NCBI GenBank assembly: GCA_002394305.1
Contig: DGTM01000016.1
Location: forward strand, 1-49,609
Length of the DNA stretch: 49,609 bases
Origin: Prevotellaceae bacterium UBA4336
Lineage (GTDB): Bacteria; Bacteroidota; Bacteroidia; Bacteroidales; Bacteroidaceae
Reading direction: 5' to 3'
Shown here: positions 22,351 through 33,400 of the stretch, in pieces
How positions within the stretch are numbered: position 1 is the first letter of the stretch
Layout: each line of letters opens with the position of its first letter
The notes under the pieces: model-generated
Seen by the model: the letters and a program-made list of their open reading frames with translations, nothing else
The model's database searches: none
What the model was told of the DNA's origin: nothing
Program-made: the position numbers and the translations under genes

Positions 22351-23657
22351 TGAAAAAACTATTATTAATTATGCTTGCCATTTGTGTGCAGGCAGGTGCG
22401 CAGGACATGGCGCACTACAAGCGAGTTGTGAAGGAACTGGCCAGCGCGAAGTATCAGGGGCGCGGCTATGCCAAAGGCGGCGCTAACAAAGCGGGCAAGT
22501 TCCTCGAAAAGGAATACAAGAAGGCTGGCGTTGACGAGGTTACGTTGCAGCCTTTCACGCTCGACATCCAGACCTTTGCCGGCAAGATGGAGATGGAAGG
22601 CCTCTATGTCGAAGGCGAAGGGAATCAAATGGTAAATGGTAAATCGTCAAATGGTAAATGGAAGAAGCTGACGGCAGGCGTTGACTTCTCAATGCGCGAG
22701 TACAGCCCTGGCGTCAAGGGTGAGTTCCCCGTCTATCATGTCGACACGTTGAACTTCGACGCCGACCGCTTGCTTGCCGACCTCGCCAAGCCGGAATACA
22801 AGGACTGCCTCGTGGCCTGCGAATTCTGGTTCACCTACAAGCATCGCGATGTCTTCTCGCGCCTACAGACCAACGGCCGATGCACCAACGCCGGCCTCAT
22901 CTACACCTGGCCCTCGCCCATCAAGTTCTTCAAGGCCTACGGGCATCAGGTCGTGGACAAGCCCATCGTCTGGGTAACGCCCGAAGCCATCGAGGGCGTG
23001 ACGCGCGTCCGCCTCGACGTCGACGCAAAGTTCCTGAAGGACTACGAGTGCTTCAACGTCATCTCGAAAGTAGAGGGCGAACGGCACGACAGCTGCTACG
23101 TCTTCACGGCCCACTACGACCACATCGGCAACCTGGGCAGCAAAATCTTCTACGCAGGCGCCAACGACAACGCCTCCGGCTCGGCCGCCATCGTCACCCT
23201 GGCCGCCTACTACGCCAAGCACCGCCCCAAGTTCGACACCTACTTCCTGGCCTTCTCCGGCGAGGACGCCAACCTGCGCGGCTCCACCTACTTCGCAGAG
23301 CATCCCACCTTCCCGCTCGAGAAGATCAGATACCTCTTCAACATCGACATGATCGGCGACAACAACCCCGTCGCGTACTGCGAGGTAAGCAACGAGGGCA
23401 TGCAGGCCTTCCCGCTCTTCGAGCGTATCAATGCCGAGAAGCACTATTTCAAGGACCTCCACCGCGGCAATCTCGCTGCCAACAGCGACCACTACGTCTT
23501 CGCCGTACGCCACGTGCCATGCATCTTCCTCGAGAACGAGAAGGGCGACGCCTACCAGTACTACCACACCATCTTCGACAACTGGAAGCACGCCGTCTTC
23601 GACAGCTACGAACCCATCTTCCGCCTCGTGCGCGACTTCGTAGAGCAACACGAGTGA
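22350..23657 (+). CDS. M28-family metallopeptidase, exported
   Basis: A 435-residue zinc peptidase with signal peptide MKKLLLIMLAICVQAGAQ. Metal-binding and catalytic segments are in the expected order: AHYDHIG (His, near residue 253), GANDNASGSAA (bridging Asp, near 270), FSGEDANLRGS (catalytic Glu and ligand Glu, near 304), NIDMIGD (Asp) and YYHTIFDN (His, near 408). Enzymes of this family are aminopeptidases or carboxypeptidases acting outside the cytoplasm. It follows the rhamnosidase gene by 24 bp. Residues about 92-106 (NQMVNGKSSNGKWKK) are encoded by a TAAATGG/TAAATCG heptamer array, an in-frame insert before the catalytic domain. Confidence 0.88.
   Translation: MKKLLLIMLAICVQAGAQDMAHYKRVVKELASAKYQGRGYAKGGANKAGKFLEKEYKKAGVDEVTLQPFTLDIQTFAGKMEMEGLYVEGEGNQMVNGKSSNGKWKKLTAGVDFSMREYSPGVKGEFPVYHVDTLNFDADRLLADLAKPEYKDCLVACEFWFTYKHRDVFSRLQTNGRCTNAGLIYTWPSPIKFFKAYGHQVVDKPIVWVTPEAIEGVTRVRLDVDAKFLKDYECFNVISKVEGERHDSCYVFTAHYDHIGNLGSKIFYAGANDNASGSAAIVTLAAYYAKHRPKFDTYFLAFSGEDANLRGSTYFAEHPTFPLEKIRYLFNIDMIGDNNPVAYCEVSNEGMQAFPLFERINAEKHYFKDLHRGNLAANSDHYVFAVRHVPCIFLENEKGDAYQYYHTIFDNWKHAVFDSYEPIFRLVRDFVEQHE
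22625..22665. repeat. 7-bp array (ATGGTAA) inside the M28 gene
   Basis: Tandem ATGGTAA, ATGGTAA, ATCGTCAA, ATGGTAA, ATGG within the coding frame. Closely similar words (AAATCGTCAAATAG) form the intergenic array at 11940-12003. Confidence 0.85.
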
Positions 23658-23714
23658 ACGAACACGAAAACACCGGCACCCCGACGCGGCCGGCATTAAG
23701 ACAACAAACAATAC

Positions 23715-24422
23715 ATGTATAGCCTAAAGTATAAAGTAACGACAAGCACCTGCGACAGCGAGGGACGGCTGAAGCTCTACTCCGCCCTGCAAATGATGCA
23801 GGACTGCTCGGAAATGTGGATCGATTCGGAACCCGGCGTGAAGCGCTACTTCGCCGAGCAGGACATGGCACAGCTGTTAGTCACACGCCAAGTGGAGATC
23901 GTCCGGGTGCCGCAGTACAAAGAGGAACTGACCGTGACGAGCTCCGTCTATGGCATGAAGCCCATGTTCGGCTTCCGCAACACGTTCATCTACGACGCCG
24001 ACGGACAGCCATGCTACAAGACATGGAGCATGGGAGCCTTCGTAGACAAGGCGGCAGGCAAGCTGAAACGGGTGGACGACGCCACGATTGCCTCGATGAC
24101 CCTGGAGCCACAGCTGGAGATGAACTACAAGGACCGCAGGATAATACTGCCCAAAGAAGCCGGACAGACCGCCGACCCCGTCAGGGTGCTGCGTGCCGAC
24201 ATCGACTACAACAAGCACATGAACAACTCCAACTATGTCCGCATAGCCATGGAACTGCTTCCCGAAGGATTCCGCGTGAACGGCCTGCGGGTGGAATACC
24301 GCGTGGCGGCAAAGCTCGGCGACATGCTGCTTCCCACAATGTACCGGACAGCAGACGGCATCATCGTTTCCCTTTCCATCGCAGACGACGTGAGCGCAAT
24401 CATAGAATTTACCGAACAATGA
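23715..24422 (+). CDS. Acyl-ACP thioesterase
   Basis: A 235-residue cytoplasmic double-hotdog thioesterase of the FatA/FatB-related bacterial family. It hydrolyses acyl-ACP to free fatty acid. The first hotdog starts YKVTTSTCDSEGRLKLYSALQMMQD; the second carries ADIDYNKHMNNSNYVRIAME (near residue 160), the NxH motif region. It overlaps the downstream cupin gene by an ATGA (24419-24422), so the two are translationally coupled. It lies 57 bp after the M28 peptidase. Confidence 0.87.
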   Translation: MYSLKYKVTTSTCDSEGRLKLYSALQMMQDCSEMWIDSEPGVKRYFAEQDMAQLLVTRQVEIVRVPQYKEELTVTSSVYGMKPMFGFRNTFIYDADGQPCYKTWSMGAFVDKAAGKLKRVDDATIASMTLEPQLEMNYKDRRIILPKEAGQTADPVRVLRADIDYNKHMNNSNYVRIAMELLPEGFRVNGLRVEYRVAAKLGDMLLPTMYRTADGIIVSLSIADDVSAIIEFTEQ

Positions 24423-24823
24423 AGATCATAGACGACAACCTGCTCGCCCAAGTGGCAGCCCAGGCAAAGGCCTCGCCAAGGCTGCGGAAGAACTACAACT
24501 TCCACGAAAGCCTCGACGAAAAGTGCCACCGCTTCCTCAACGCCCTGGAGCCCGGCACACAGATTCCCGTACACCACCACCCCACCAAAGCCGAGACCAT
24601 CGTCCTGCTGAAGGGCAAAGTCCGGGTGACGACCTACAACGACGACGGAGAGGTCCTCGAATCGTACGTCATCAGCCGCGAGAACGGGACCTACGGCGCA
24701 GACATCCCGAAGAACGTCTGGCACGGCCTGGAGTGCCTCGAGCCAAGCGTGCTCCTGGAGTGCAAGGAAGGTCCCTTCGTCGAGCACGAAGCCGACGGCA
24801 TCCTGGAAATACCGAAGCAGTAG
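24419..24823 (+). CDS. WbuC-like cupin-fold metalloprotein
   Basis: A 134-residue cytoplasmic protein. The start ATG overlaps the thioesterase stop. PVHHHPTKAETIVLLKGKVRV (near residue 50) is a cupin motif 1 with three His and a Glu, and NVWHGLE (near 100) is motif 2. The arrangement, including SLDEKCHRFLNAL before the first motif, matches the WbuC cupin group, some of which sit in polysaccharide clusters. The function is not established; a metal-dependent sugar-modifying role is only a guess. Confidence 0.75.
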   Translation: MKIIDDNLLAQVAAQAKASPRLRKNYNFHESLDEKCHRFLNALEPGTQIPVHHHPTKAETIVLLKGKVRVTTYNDDGEVLESYVISRENGTYGADIPKNVWHGLECLEPSVLLECKEGPFVEHEADGILEIPKQ

Positions 24824-24892
24824 ACACCGCACGGCGCTTCAACAGGAAGAGCCTTGCGCTTTTCCATCCCCTCCCCCCCGCTTGCAACGAAA

Positions 24893-24930
24893 AGAGGGTA
24901 TGTTCGTTTGTTATGACACACCCTCTCTTT
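24893..24930. terminator. Terminator hairpin between convergent cupin and esterase genes
   Basis: AGAGGGT (24893-24899) pairs with ACCCTCT (24920-24926) around a 20-bp loop. CTTTCTT follows on the plus strand. The position between two convergent stops supports a terminator; the long loop makes it weak. Confidence 0.45.
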
Positions 24931-24964
24931 CTTAAATCTTGACCCCCGACGGCCTGTGCGGGGC

Positions 24965-26596
24965 TCAATAGTTTTTCGTTATCCACTGGATGATTTTGAG
25001 GAAGAAGGTGAGGGCTGAAACCTCGTGGTTGGTGATGCCGACCTCCTTTGTCACCTCGGAACTGTACTCACCGACGAACTCCTCTGTCTTGATGCCGTTG
25101 TCCTTGAGGAACTTTCTCATGGCATAGAAGTTATCGACGGGCACGACATCGTCCTTCGTGTCGTGGAAGAGCATCACGTCGAGGTCGCTGCGGGGCGTCC
25201 AGCCGCTGGCGAGTGCATCCTGACTGAACGCTGCTTTGAACCGTTGCGACAGGGGGCTGCCGTTATCGAGGACAGCCTCCGTGCAGAAGTCGCTCGTCTT
25301 CTTGGTCTTGATAAGCTCCTCGTCGAGGGCCACACGCTTGTTCTGCTTGCTGAGGAACCACTTGTCGAAGTTCTTGGCTACGGGGTCCTTCAGATAGTCG
25401 TGGATGCCGTACCCCAGGTGGAAGAAATGGTTGTAGGCGTAGAGCACGTTGCAGACGGTGCTGGGCATCTCGGTGGTGCCATTGGCAATGGCGTCGTACA
25501 TCGAGTTGATGTCGTAGGGTCCGTCGCCGGCAAAGGCCCGTTTCACCTTTATCTCAGGATGGCGTTCAGAAATCTCGCGCAGCACACCCATCGTGGTCTG
25601 CCCGCCCTCCGAGTAGCCTGCAATGACGAAGTCCTTGCCCTTCTTCACCTTCAGGTCCTCTATCATACGCTTGGCAGCGAGGTAGGCATCGAGCGAGGCA
25701 CGCCCGTTGGCCCGCGAGATGCAGTAGGCCTGCGGTTCCTTTTCGGTGATGCCAAAGCCGTAGTAGTCGGGAGCCACGATGATGAAGTTGGTCATGGCGG
25801 CCCCTGTCGGGAACTCGACGGCTCCGCGCGAAGGTGCCTGAGTGGTGGCGTAGATGGTGAAGTGGTTGTAGAGCAGGATGCCGTTGAATGGCTTGCCGTC
25901 CCTGACCAGCGTCTTGTCGACCGTGATGGTACCACTCAGCGTGCACGGATTGCCGAAGGGGTCGACCGAAGGGTAGTTGAACACGTAGTTCATATAGTCG
26001 GGAAAAATCTCCACCGGAATGCTGTCGGTGATGCAGGCCCGGGGAAGGGTTGACTTCGCCATCCAGTCCTGAATCAAGCTGCCGGTGCTGCCTTCAGCCC
26101 TGGCAAGCGCCCCTTCGTGTGAGGCATTGCTGAAGCTGACGTTCCCCGACGAGCAGTTCATGTTGATCTGGTTGATGTCGACAAACGTGCTGTGACTTCC
26201 CTCGCTGCGAGTGGGGGCCGACTTGATGGTCGTTCCTATATTCGGGTCGGTCAGGGTGACATGCCCATCAGCTGTCACCTGCCAGGTGAACGGCGCATCC
26301 TTCGGACCGCCGTAAACCTCGAGCGGCTCGTTGAACTCGTCGTCGAACACTGCCAGCGCCACGTAGCCCGTGTGGTCGGCTTTGGTCTCCACTGCAATCA
26401 TGGCGCGGTTGAAGGGCTTGCCGTCCTCGGTCACGTCCACGCAGTCAAATTCCTCGTACCACAAACCGACGAGACTCTTTTCCATCTCCTGTTGGCTGGG
26501 AACCATTGGAGTATCATCGTTCGACGAACAGGATGTATAAACGCCTGCGCCGCAAATGAGGGTGACGGCGAGCACCCATTGATTCAGTCTTTTCAT
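24965..26596 (-). CDS. Alpha/beta-hydrolase esterase/lipase lipoprotein
   Basis: A 543-residue lipoprotein. The start at 26596 gives MKRLNQWVLAVTLICGAGVYTSC followed by SSNDD, a typical Bacteroidota lipoprotein leader; the longer upstream frame adds only a poly-Lys leader. Residues about 35-130 form a beta-rich N-terminal domain. The hydrolase domain follows: nucleophile Ser in VIAGYSEGGQTTMG (near 330), Asp in FHDTKDDVVPVDNF (near 490) and His in GITNHEVSAL (near 525). This order suits a secretory lipase or esterase; the substrate is unknown. It lies 54 bp downstream of a small lipoprotein gene in a probable operon with the giant T9SS protein. Confidence 0.8.
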   Translation of the reverse strand: MKRLNQWVLAVTLICGAGVYTSCSSNDDTPMVPSQQEMEKSLVGLWYEEFDCVDVTEDGKPFNRAMIAVETKADHTGYVALAVFDDEFNEPLEVYGGPKDAPFTWQVTADGHVTLTDPNIGTTIKSAPTRSEGSHSTFVDINQINMNCSSGNVSFSNASHEGALARAEGSTGSLIQDWMAKSTLPRACITDSIPVEIFPDYMNYVFNYPSVDPFGNPCTLSGTITVDKTLVRDGKPFNGILLYNHFTIYATTQAPSRGAVEFPTGAAMTNFIIVAPDYYGFGITEKEPQAYCISRANGRASLDAYLAAKRMIEDLKVKKGKDFVIAGYSEGGQTTMGVLREISERHPEIKVKRAFAGDGPYDINSMYDAIANGTTEMPSTVCNVLYAYNHFFHLGYGIHDYLKDPVAKNFDKWFLSKQNKRVALDEELIKTKKTSDFCTEAVLDNGSPLSQRFKAAFSQDALASGWTPRSDLDVMLFHDTKDDVVPVDNFYAMRKFLKDNGIKTEEFVGEYSSEVTKEVGITNHEVSALTFFLKIIQWITKNY

Positions 26597-26650
26597 TATT
26601 GTTCGTTTAAGCTGTTTATCCTTTTTCTTTTTCTTTTTTTCCAAGTGACA

Positions 26651-27427
26651 CTACATCTTCACGACATCGGGGATGGTGTACAACTTGCCTGTTGCGGCGT
26701 CGTAGTACTTCAGCGTCACTGACTCCCCGGCTATACGACCGAAGATGACCAGCGACGTGTTGCTGGAAGCAGAGAGCAACGCCGTGCCGCGGCACTCGCC
26801 GTCCACAAAGGCTCCCACCCGGTTACCGCCGACGGGCGTCAGCCCCGCCTTCGTCAATAGCGTCTCTGCACCAACCGCCTTCTGTAAGGGATACTTGGCA
26901 GAGCCACTGGTGAACTGGGGGACATAGTCCTCGTCGATGCCAATTGTCATGTCAGAGTCGAGGGTGATGCGGTCAGACAACGTGAAGATGTGCTTCAGCG
27001 TATGGTTGTAGTATTGCAGCGTCATGTTCACCGTTTCCATGTCTGTTTCGTTGCCGTACACCTTCATCAGGAACGAGCCTGTGACCATCTGGTTGTCAGA
27101 CAGGGCGACGGCAGGCTTTGCCAGCCCGCGCAGTTCGCCGTTCACGAAGAGCGCCATCATGTCGTCCTTGGAGACAAAGGGGAGCAGAGCCTCCTCTATC
27201 CGCGCCTTCATAATAGTCCAGCCCTCGTAGGCGGACGCATCCGGGTCCGTCCAGTCGGGACGTTCCTGATTGTTGGTCCAATCCACCTGCCACACGGGAG
27301 CCTCGCTCTGCGATGTTTCCGTGTAGGCAACATTCGTACTGTTGTCAATGTTGTTGTCGTCATCGCTGCTGCAAGCCCCAAGAACGAGGCTTGCCAGCAG
27401 TGCGAACATTATCTTCGATTTATTCAT
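26651..27427 (-). CDS. Two-domain surface lipoprotein, unknown
   Basis: A 258-residue lipoprotein (leader MNKSKIMFALLASLVLGAC, then SSDDDNN, an acidic stretch often associated with surface export in Bacteroidota). The mature protein appears to contain two copies of one small domain: MALFVNGELRGLA (near residue 91) and VGAFVDGECRGTA (near 205), each followed by a beta-rich LxYY segment. Related motifs occur in the C-terminal part of the giant protein upstream (VGVFDDENVCHGFA and LVAYSNGQEVGCAP). It lies 37 bp after the giant gene on the same strand. The function is unknown; a carbohydrate- or protein-binding module is possible. Confidence 0.72.
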   Translation of the reverse strand: MNKSKIMFALLASLVLGACSSDDDNNIDNSTNVAYTETSQSEAPVWQVDWTNNQERPDWTDPDASAYEGWTIMKARIEEALLPFVSKDDMMALFVNGELRGLAKPAVALSDNQMVTGSFLMKVYGNETDMETVNMTLQYYNHTLKHIFTLSDRITLDSDMTIGIDEDYVPQFTSGSAKYPLQKAVGAETLLTKAGLTPVGGNRVGAFVDGECRGTALLSASSNTSLVIFGRIAGESVTLKYYDAATGKLYTIPDVVKM

Positions 27428-27451
27428 TGTTTCTTCGTTTTTTCATTATGA

Positions 27452-27461
27452 CGTTATAACG
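27452..27461. repeat. CGTTATAACG junction motif
   Basis: The palindrome CGTTATAACG, within TTCATTATGACGTTATAACG, lies between the giant gene and the lipoprotein gene. Counterparts lie at 2972, 40256 and 43443. Confidence 0.75.
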
Positions 27462-27464
27462 GGT

Positions 27465-30400
27465 TCACTTCATCACGACCTTTTTCCCATTGAAGATATA
27501 CAGGCCTCTTTGCGTCGGTTTCTTCGGCAGCAGCATACCGTTGATGGAGTACCACTTGCCGTCCTCGTAGTCGGTGTGTACGAAGCTGATAACCGTCGGC
27601 TCGTCGGGACTGCCGACGACTGCATTTGCATTGAAGGTCATGGTCTCGCTGGTAGAGGCTACTATCTCGCCGTCGCGCTCAATGGCGAACCATATCTTCT
27701 GCCGGGAGTCGCCCGCGATGCTCAGGTAGAGGGGTTCGGAAGCCTCCGTGGCATTGTCGCTGAGCACGGGGGCACAGCCGACTTCCTGACCATTGCTGTA
27801 AGCTACCAGGCGGTCGCCTTCCTCCGGCTCGAATCCGGCTACGGTTGCCGAGACAGACATCGTGCGGGCCGACTGCGGGGCGCTGCGCCTTGCAGCCTGC
27901 CTCCAGTCCTCGCGGAAGTCACTGTTCAGTTCGTAGAACGGATAGGTGAACGAGGCATCGGCCTTGCCCTTGCGGAGCATCATGTAACCCTCGCCGGGCT
28001 TCATGTACTGCAGACTGCCGCGCCAGCGTCCGGTGTTGCCCGACTTGGTGAAGTAGGCAAACTCTGTGTGACTCTTGATGACGTCGCCTTGCTCGGCCTG
28101 GTCGTAGTAGTCGCTCAGTGCGGTCTCTATAGTCAGGTTGGTCATGGGCGTGTAGCCAATGGCATTCCACCCGGTCTTCAGGTTGATGGTGCGCGTGGAA
28201 TCGCTCTTGATGATGGTGCCGCCGATGGGGATGTTGCAGTCCTTCTGCACCCTGATGGCATACGACTTCTTCGGCGAGATGACCATGTCCTTCACGCTGC
28301 CGGATGCCAGCCATTGCTTGTTCTGATACACGAGCGTCGTGTCGCTGCCCATGTTGGTCAGGATGTCGCCCTCGCTCCAGCACTTGTTGCTGAGTAGTTT
28401 GTTGACATCGGCCAGCTGAGGACTGTCGATGTTGAACGATACCCAGTTCCAGCCTTTCTTCAGGCTGAAGTTCTGCACGAAGGCCTCGCCGGCACTGAAG
28501 CGCACGGGCGTGTCGGTGCCGAGCACGGCGCCGTCCTCGAACCTGATGGAGTCGGCGGGCGTGAGTATCAGCTCGCGTCCCGTGCTGTACTGCCACAGGC
28601 GGAAGTTCAGGTCTCGGCCGTTGGACTCCTTGTCGTAGACTGTCAGGAACAGGCCTGTCTCGCCAGCCTGTTCCGAGCTGGTGATGTTTGCGAAGCCGTG
28701 ACAGACGTTTTCGTCGTCGAAGACGCCCACGATGTCGCGCGTGTCGGTGTCCAGGTTGTCGTAAACGAATACCTGTCCGCTGATGCTCATCGAGTGGCGC
28801 AGCAGTTCGCCGCTGACGCTCCTTGCCCAGTCGGGCTGCTCGCCCTCAACGGTCAGGTTGAGGTAGAACGGTTCGGTGATGCCTTGCTCGTCGGTCAGGT
28901 AGATGATTTCGCTGTACGTGCCGACGTTCAGGTCCTTGCTGACCATCGCTGTGGCCGACCTCAGGTTCTGCGGTGCTATCACGTCGTTGTAGTGGTCGAG
29001 CGTGAGCCATTTCGGGCAGTTCTCTATCTTGTAGGTATGGCTGACGACATCGTTGTTGAAGAACGGCATCTCGAATGTCTCGTTGACACCGTATTTCATG
29101 GTGTAGTCTAGTCTGTTCACCAACCATTCCAGACTGTTGTTGCTCACGTTGAAGCATGCCGTCTGCGGCGAGGCCATCGTGTTGCCGTTCTTGTCTTCTA
29201 CGTCACGCACCGTCACGTAGATGCGGCGGCGGTGCAGCTTGGCGGCAGGCTCGTCGAGCTCTACCAGCAGCTGGTTATCCTTGCCGATGAAGGAGAACTT
29301 CAGGTTCTGAATCTCCTCGTAGGGCACTACGGGAGCGGCCTCTTTCTGGTCGATGTGCAGCTGGACAACGTCGAGCGTATCGACGAACAGGTAGTCGCGT
29401 ACGGGAATGTTCGTCGGTGTCTGCGTCTCGGGGTCGAGCTCGTAGCGTACCTCCCGCTTGTCGTCCAGATAGACCTTGCGGCTGTAGAGGTAGGGCACCA
29501 TCTCGATGTCGTTGTTCTTCTGGCGCTCCTGGCGGTCGAAGCTCAGGTAGGTCAGCAGGCCATACTCGTCGCCCTTAGGACTCTTGGTGGCATAGGTGTT
29601 GATGAGCGTCTGCGGCAGCGCCTGTGCAAAGAAGAGCAGTTCATCGACGTTACCTTTCAGCGGCGTCTCGCCTTCCTTTGCCTCCGTCGTGCCCTGGAGG
29701 ATGTAACGGCTGGCACCGATGAGCGGATAGCCGCCGCTGATACCGCCCAGGCTGTCGGTGCCGAAGGTGGTGCGCAGCTCCTTGTCGACATAGATGTTAG
29801 CCACGTTGCGCCCGCGGTTCACCGTCATGGCGTAGTGATGCCATTGGTTGTCGCTCCAGTTGCCCGGTATCTTGGCGGCAAAGCCGTTAGAGCGGTACGT
29901 CAGTGTGTCGCCTTCGAAGCCGATGTGGAACTGGTTGTCGGCTCCGTCGTCTTCCTTCAGGCCGCGTCCGTTGCTCAGCAGCGTGCCTCGACCGTCGGCA
30001 TCGGTACGGAACCAGAACATCAGCGTGTAGTCCTGGTCGTTGGTGCGGTTCAGGGCAGTCTGTCTCAGCAGCACGCCCTTGTCTTCCTTCTTCAGGCCCA
30101 GCGACATGCCGCGAGGTATAGCCCAACTGGTACCTATCAGGCGGGCATTGGCTCCCTGCGTGCGGTCGGTGATATAGTTGCCCGAACCTTCGTTCATCGG
30201 GTAGTAATCAACGAGGTTCCTCTCGTAGCCCGTCAGTCGGCGGCTGCCGTAAGTCGTGCCGATGAGTCCGCCGTCCATGGCAGCGTACCATAGGCGAGCC
30301 TCCATCATGCGGCCCTCGTAGTACTGGCTCTCGTTGCGGTTCGTCTCGTTGGTGCGACCGAAGATGAGCGTGCCCGTGCCATTATACGTGGACTTCAGCT

Positions 30401-33400
30401 TGTTGCGTCCTATTTCCACGCCGCCGTTGAAGAAGGTCAGTGTGCTGTCCTGCTGGTTGATGGAGACAGCCACCTGCGTGAAGGTGCCCTTCAGGATGGC
30501 GGAGCTGCTGACGTAGGTCTGGTCGTCCACGACAGCCTTCAGCTTGTAGTCGGCAGTCAGCCACAGTTGCAGCTTCTGGCCATTGGAGCCGTGGGAGAAC
30601 AGCGGCATTTCACGACCTGTAGAGTCGGGCTTCACCATCAGGTCGATGGTCAGGTCCTTGCCGCTGAAGTTGCGCTTGGCTTCGCTTTCCACGCTGGCTT
30701 TGCCCTTAAACTGAATGCTCACCGTCTCAGAGAGGTCGTTGTTGTTCACCTCGCCCCTCACCTCGAAGTTGGTGATAGCGCTCAGGTGGTTATAGTCGAT
30801 GTCCTCGGAGAAGTTGAAGATGATGTCGTTGCCCAGGTAGAGCAGTCCGCCCTTCGGTTCGGGCGAGCCGAACAGCTGCGGACGGCGTGTGTCCTTGATG
30901 CCGCTGATGACCTTCGAAGGTGTGGTGAGGTACGAGTTGCCGTTGCGGCAGAAGAGCACGGCACGCAAGTCGTAGGACTTCTCCATCACGAAGCCTTCAC
31001 CGTAGAAGTTGGTGACGATGTTAGCGTTAGGCTGCATCAGCTCGCACACGCCATTGGCATTCGCCATCAGCGTAGAGTCGGCATAGTAGGAGCAAAGGTT
31101 CACCCAGCTGTCGTCGCCACGCTGCGATTCCTTATACTGGAACTCGATGTGGTCGAAATTGTGCTGATGGCGGTCAAAGCCATTGATGGTGACAGGTATG
31201 TACCAGCCACGTTTCTTGTCCTCCTGTGCATTGGTGTTCAGCACCCACTTGTCGCCCGGCGTGGCGATATTCACCATACCGGCTTCACGCAGGAAGTGAA
31301 CGTCGAACCTCGTGGTAGCCAAGGCATGTTCAGCATCGCCCAGCGACATGACGCCGATGGTCAGGCCCTCATAGTCGAAACCGTCGCCAGCACGTACCTC
31401 GATGGTCTTCTGAGTCACTATGCCGGGCACGACGGTAACGGTGGTGCCGCCCGTAGAGAGAGGCTCGCCGTCAATGAATATCTTGGCGCCGTTAGGATTC
31501 GACTGGCCCATAAAGAACAGCTGATAGACACTCAGGCCGTCCGTAGCCTCGGGCTTCTCGCTCTCGTTGGCAATGAAGACCTTGAAGCGGGCAGCGTCGT
31601 TGATGGACACACCGCTCACACTCTGCTTGTCGAGCCATATCTTCGGGTTGTCTATCTTCAGCGTGCGCTCGTCAAGAACAGTTCCTGCCTCGTAGAAGTG
31701 CGTCTTGCGCTCACCCTCCCACGGGTCGGCAGTGGCACCGCCGCGGGTACGGAACACGAAGCTGCGCGAACCGCCCAGCTCCAGTATCTCGCCGTCGTTG
31801 TTCAGGTCCATCTTGCTCTCCTTGTTCAGGTAGGTATTCACCAGGTTCGAGAAGCTGTTGTAGTTGTTGTTCGTATAGATATCCCGGGGGTCCACCTTCT
31901 CCTTGCTGTCGCTGGAGGCTGACTTCACGCGATAGACATCCACGTTCAGGTGGTTGTTCGCTCCCGTGATGATGGTGAAGCTCTCCGTGCGGTTATAGGA
32001 CTTGGCAGAGACGTCGGCACCAGTCACCTGAGAGTACAGGATGGGGATGACCAGCCATTCAAAGTGCTTTCCGACGAAGGAAATCTCCGACTTCATGCCA
32101 CTTGCCTGGTTAAACTTGGCCGGGTCAATGCCTACTCCTGGATAGCTGTACGTCGTGGATTCCACGATAGCCAGGATAGAGCTGACGAGGGTTTCCGTTG
32201 CCGTCTGTGCAATCGACATGCCGATGCCGCTGCCCGGTCCCTTGAAGTAGTCAGGCTGCTTGCCGAAGGGGAAATGCGTCAACGTCATGTTCGAGGTGTT
32301 GCAGTCGAAGGTCTCGCTGTAGTTCACAGCCTCGGCACCGGCAATGTCGTAGTTGGCTACGAAGTCGGTGGCTTCCAGTTTCTCTTTCTCGTTGCGGTTA
32401 ATCATCTTCGCCCAGGCATAGATGATTTTGCTCTTGGCTGCGATTTCGTCGTTGAAGTCAGTCTCCTTCTTGCCGTCGGGCAGCACTACAAGGTAGTTGA
32501 CGCCTTCTTCTGCCTTCTTGATGGTCGTGTTGTAGATATGGTCGGGGATGACCTTGGTGTTGACTACGCCGAACAGCGAGTCGTTAGGCTCGCGCAGGGA
32601 CAGATAGACGGGGAACTGGGTCCTGTTGGCCAGCTTCTTGGCATCTGCCTCTGTACCTACGTACACCATGTCGAGAATCTCCTTTGCCAGTTGCGGAATG
32701 ATCTGCTTGAGAATCTGCTTCTGCGAGTACATGAACTGCGACTGCAGCTTCGGGCCGTAGCCAATCGTCTGGTCGCGCACCAAGTGGAACTTCTTGCCCT
32801 CGGCATCGGTGCCCTCGGCAATGTGCACCAGCGAACCGTACTGAATCTGCTTTGCCAGTTCGCTTGTAGGACTGTCGGGAAGGCCCTGACCCTGGTTGGC
32901 GGTGATGTTCTTGTACATTTCGTCGGAGATGGCACGAATGCTGGACATAGGCATCACTACGACATTCTGTACCGCACCGATATAGAGGTCGGCATCGGCA
33001 CCCACCATGCTCGGGTCGCTGCTGGTGCTGATGGTGTGGCCTATGTTCATCGTGTAGGAGTAACCCTTGTTGCCGGCCATCGTGAAGATGAGGTCGGAGA
33101 TTAGCATGTCGGCTGCGTCCGATGAATTGATGAGGCCCATCGTGGAACCTACACCTGCGGGTGCAGCCACGGTGCCTGCAAAGCTCTGCATCTTGGAGCC
33201 TAATGTGAAGTTCAGCAGCAGGCCGGCCATGAGCGTCATGTCCATCGAGTAGGAGTAGTTCAGCGTTGTTCCCTTTGCCAGTGAGTTCGAGCTGCTGCCA
33301 CCTGGCGGGTCGCGCAGGATGTCGAAGAGCAGGGGCTGACCGTCGGTCAGAATTTCCTTGCCTGCGCCAGTGGCGAACATGTTGAGCACATAGCCGTACA

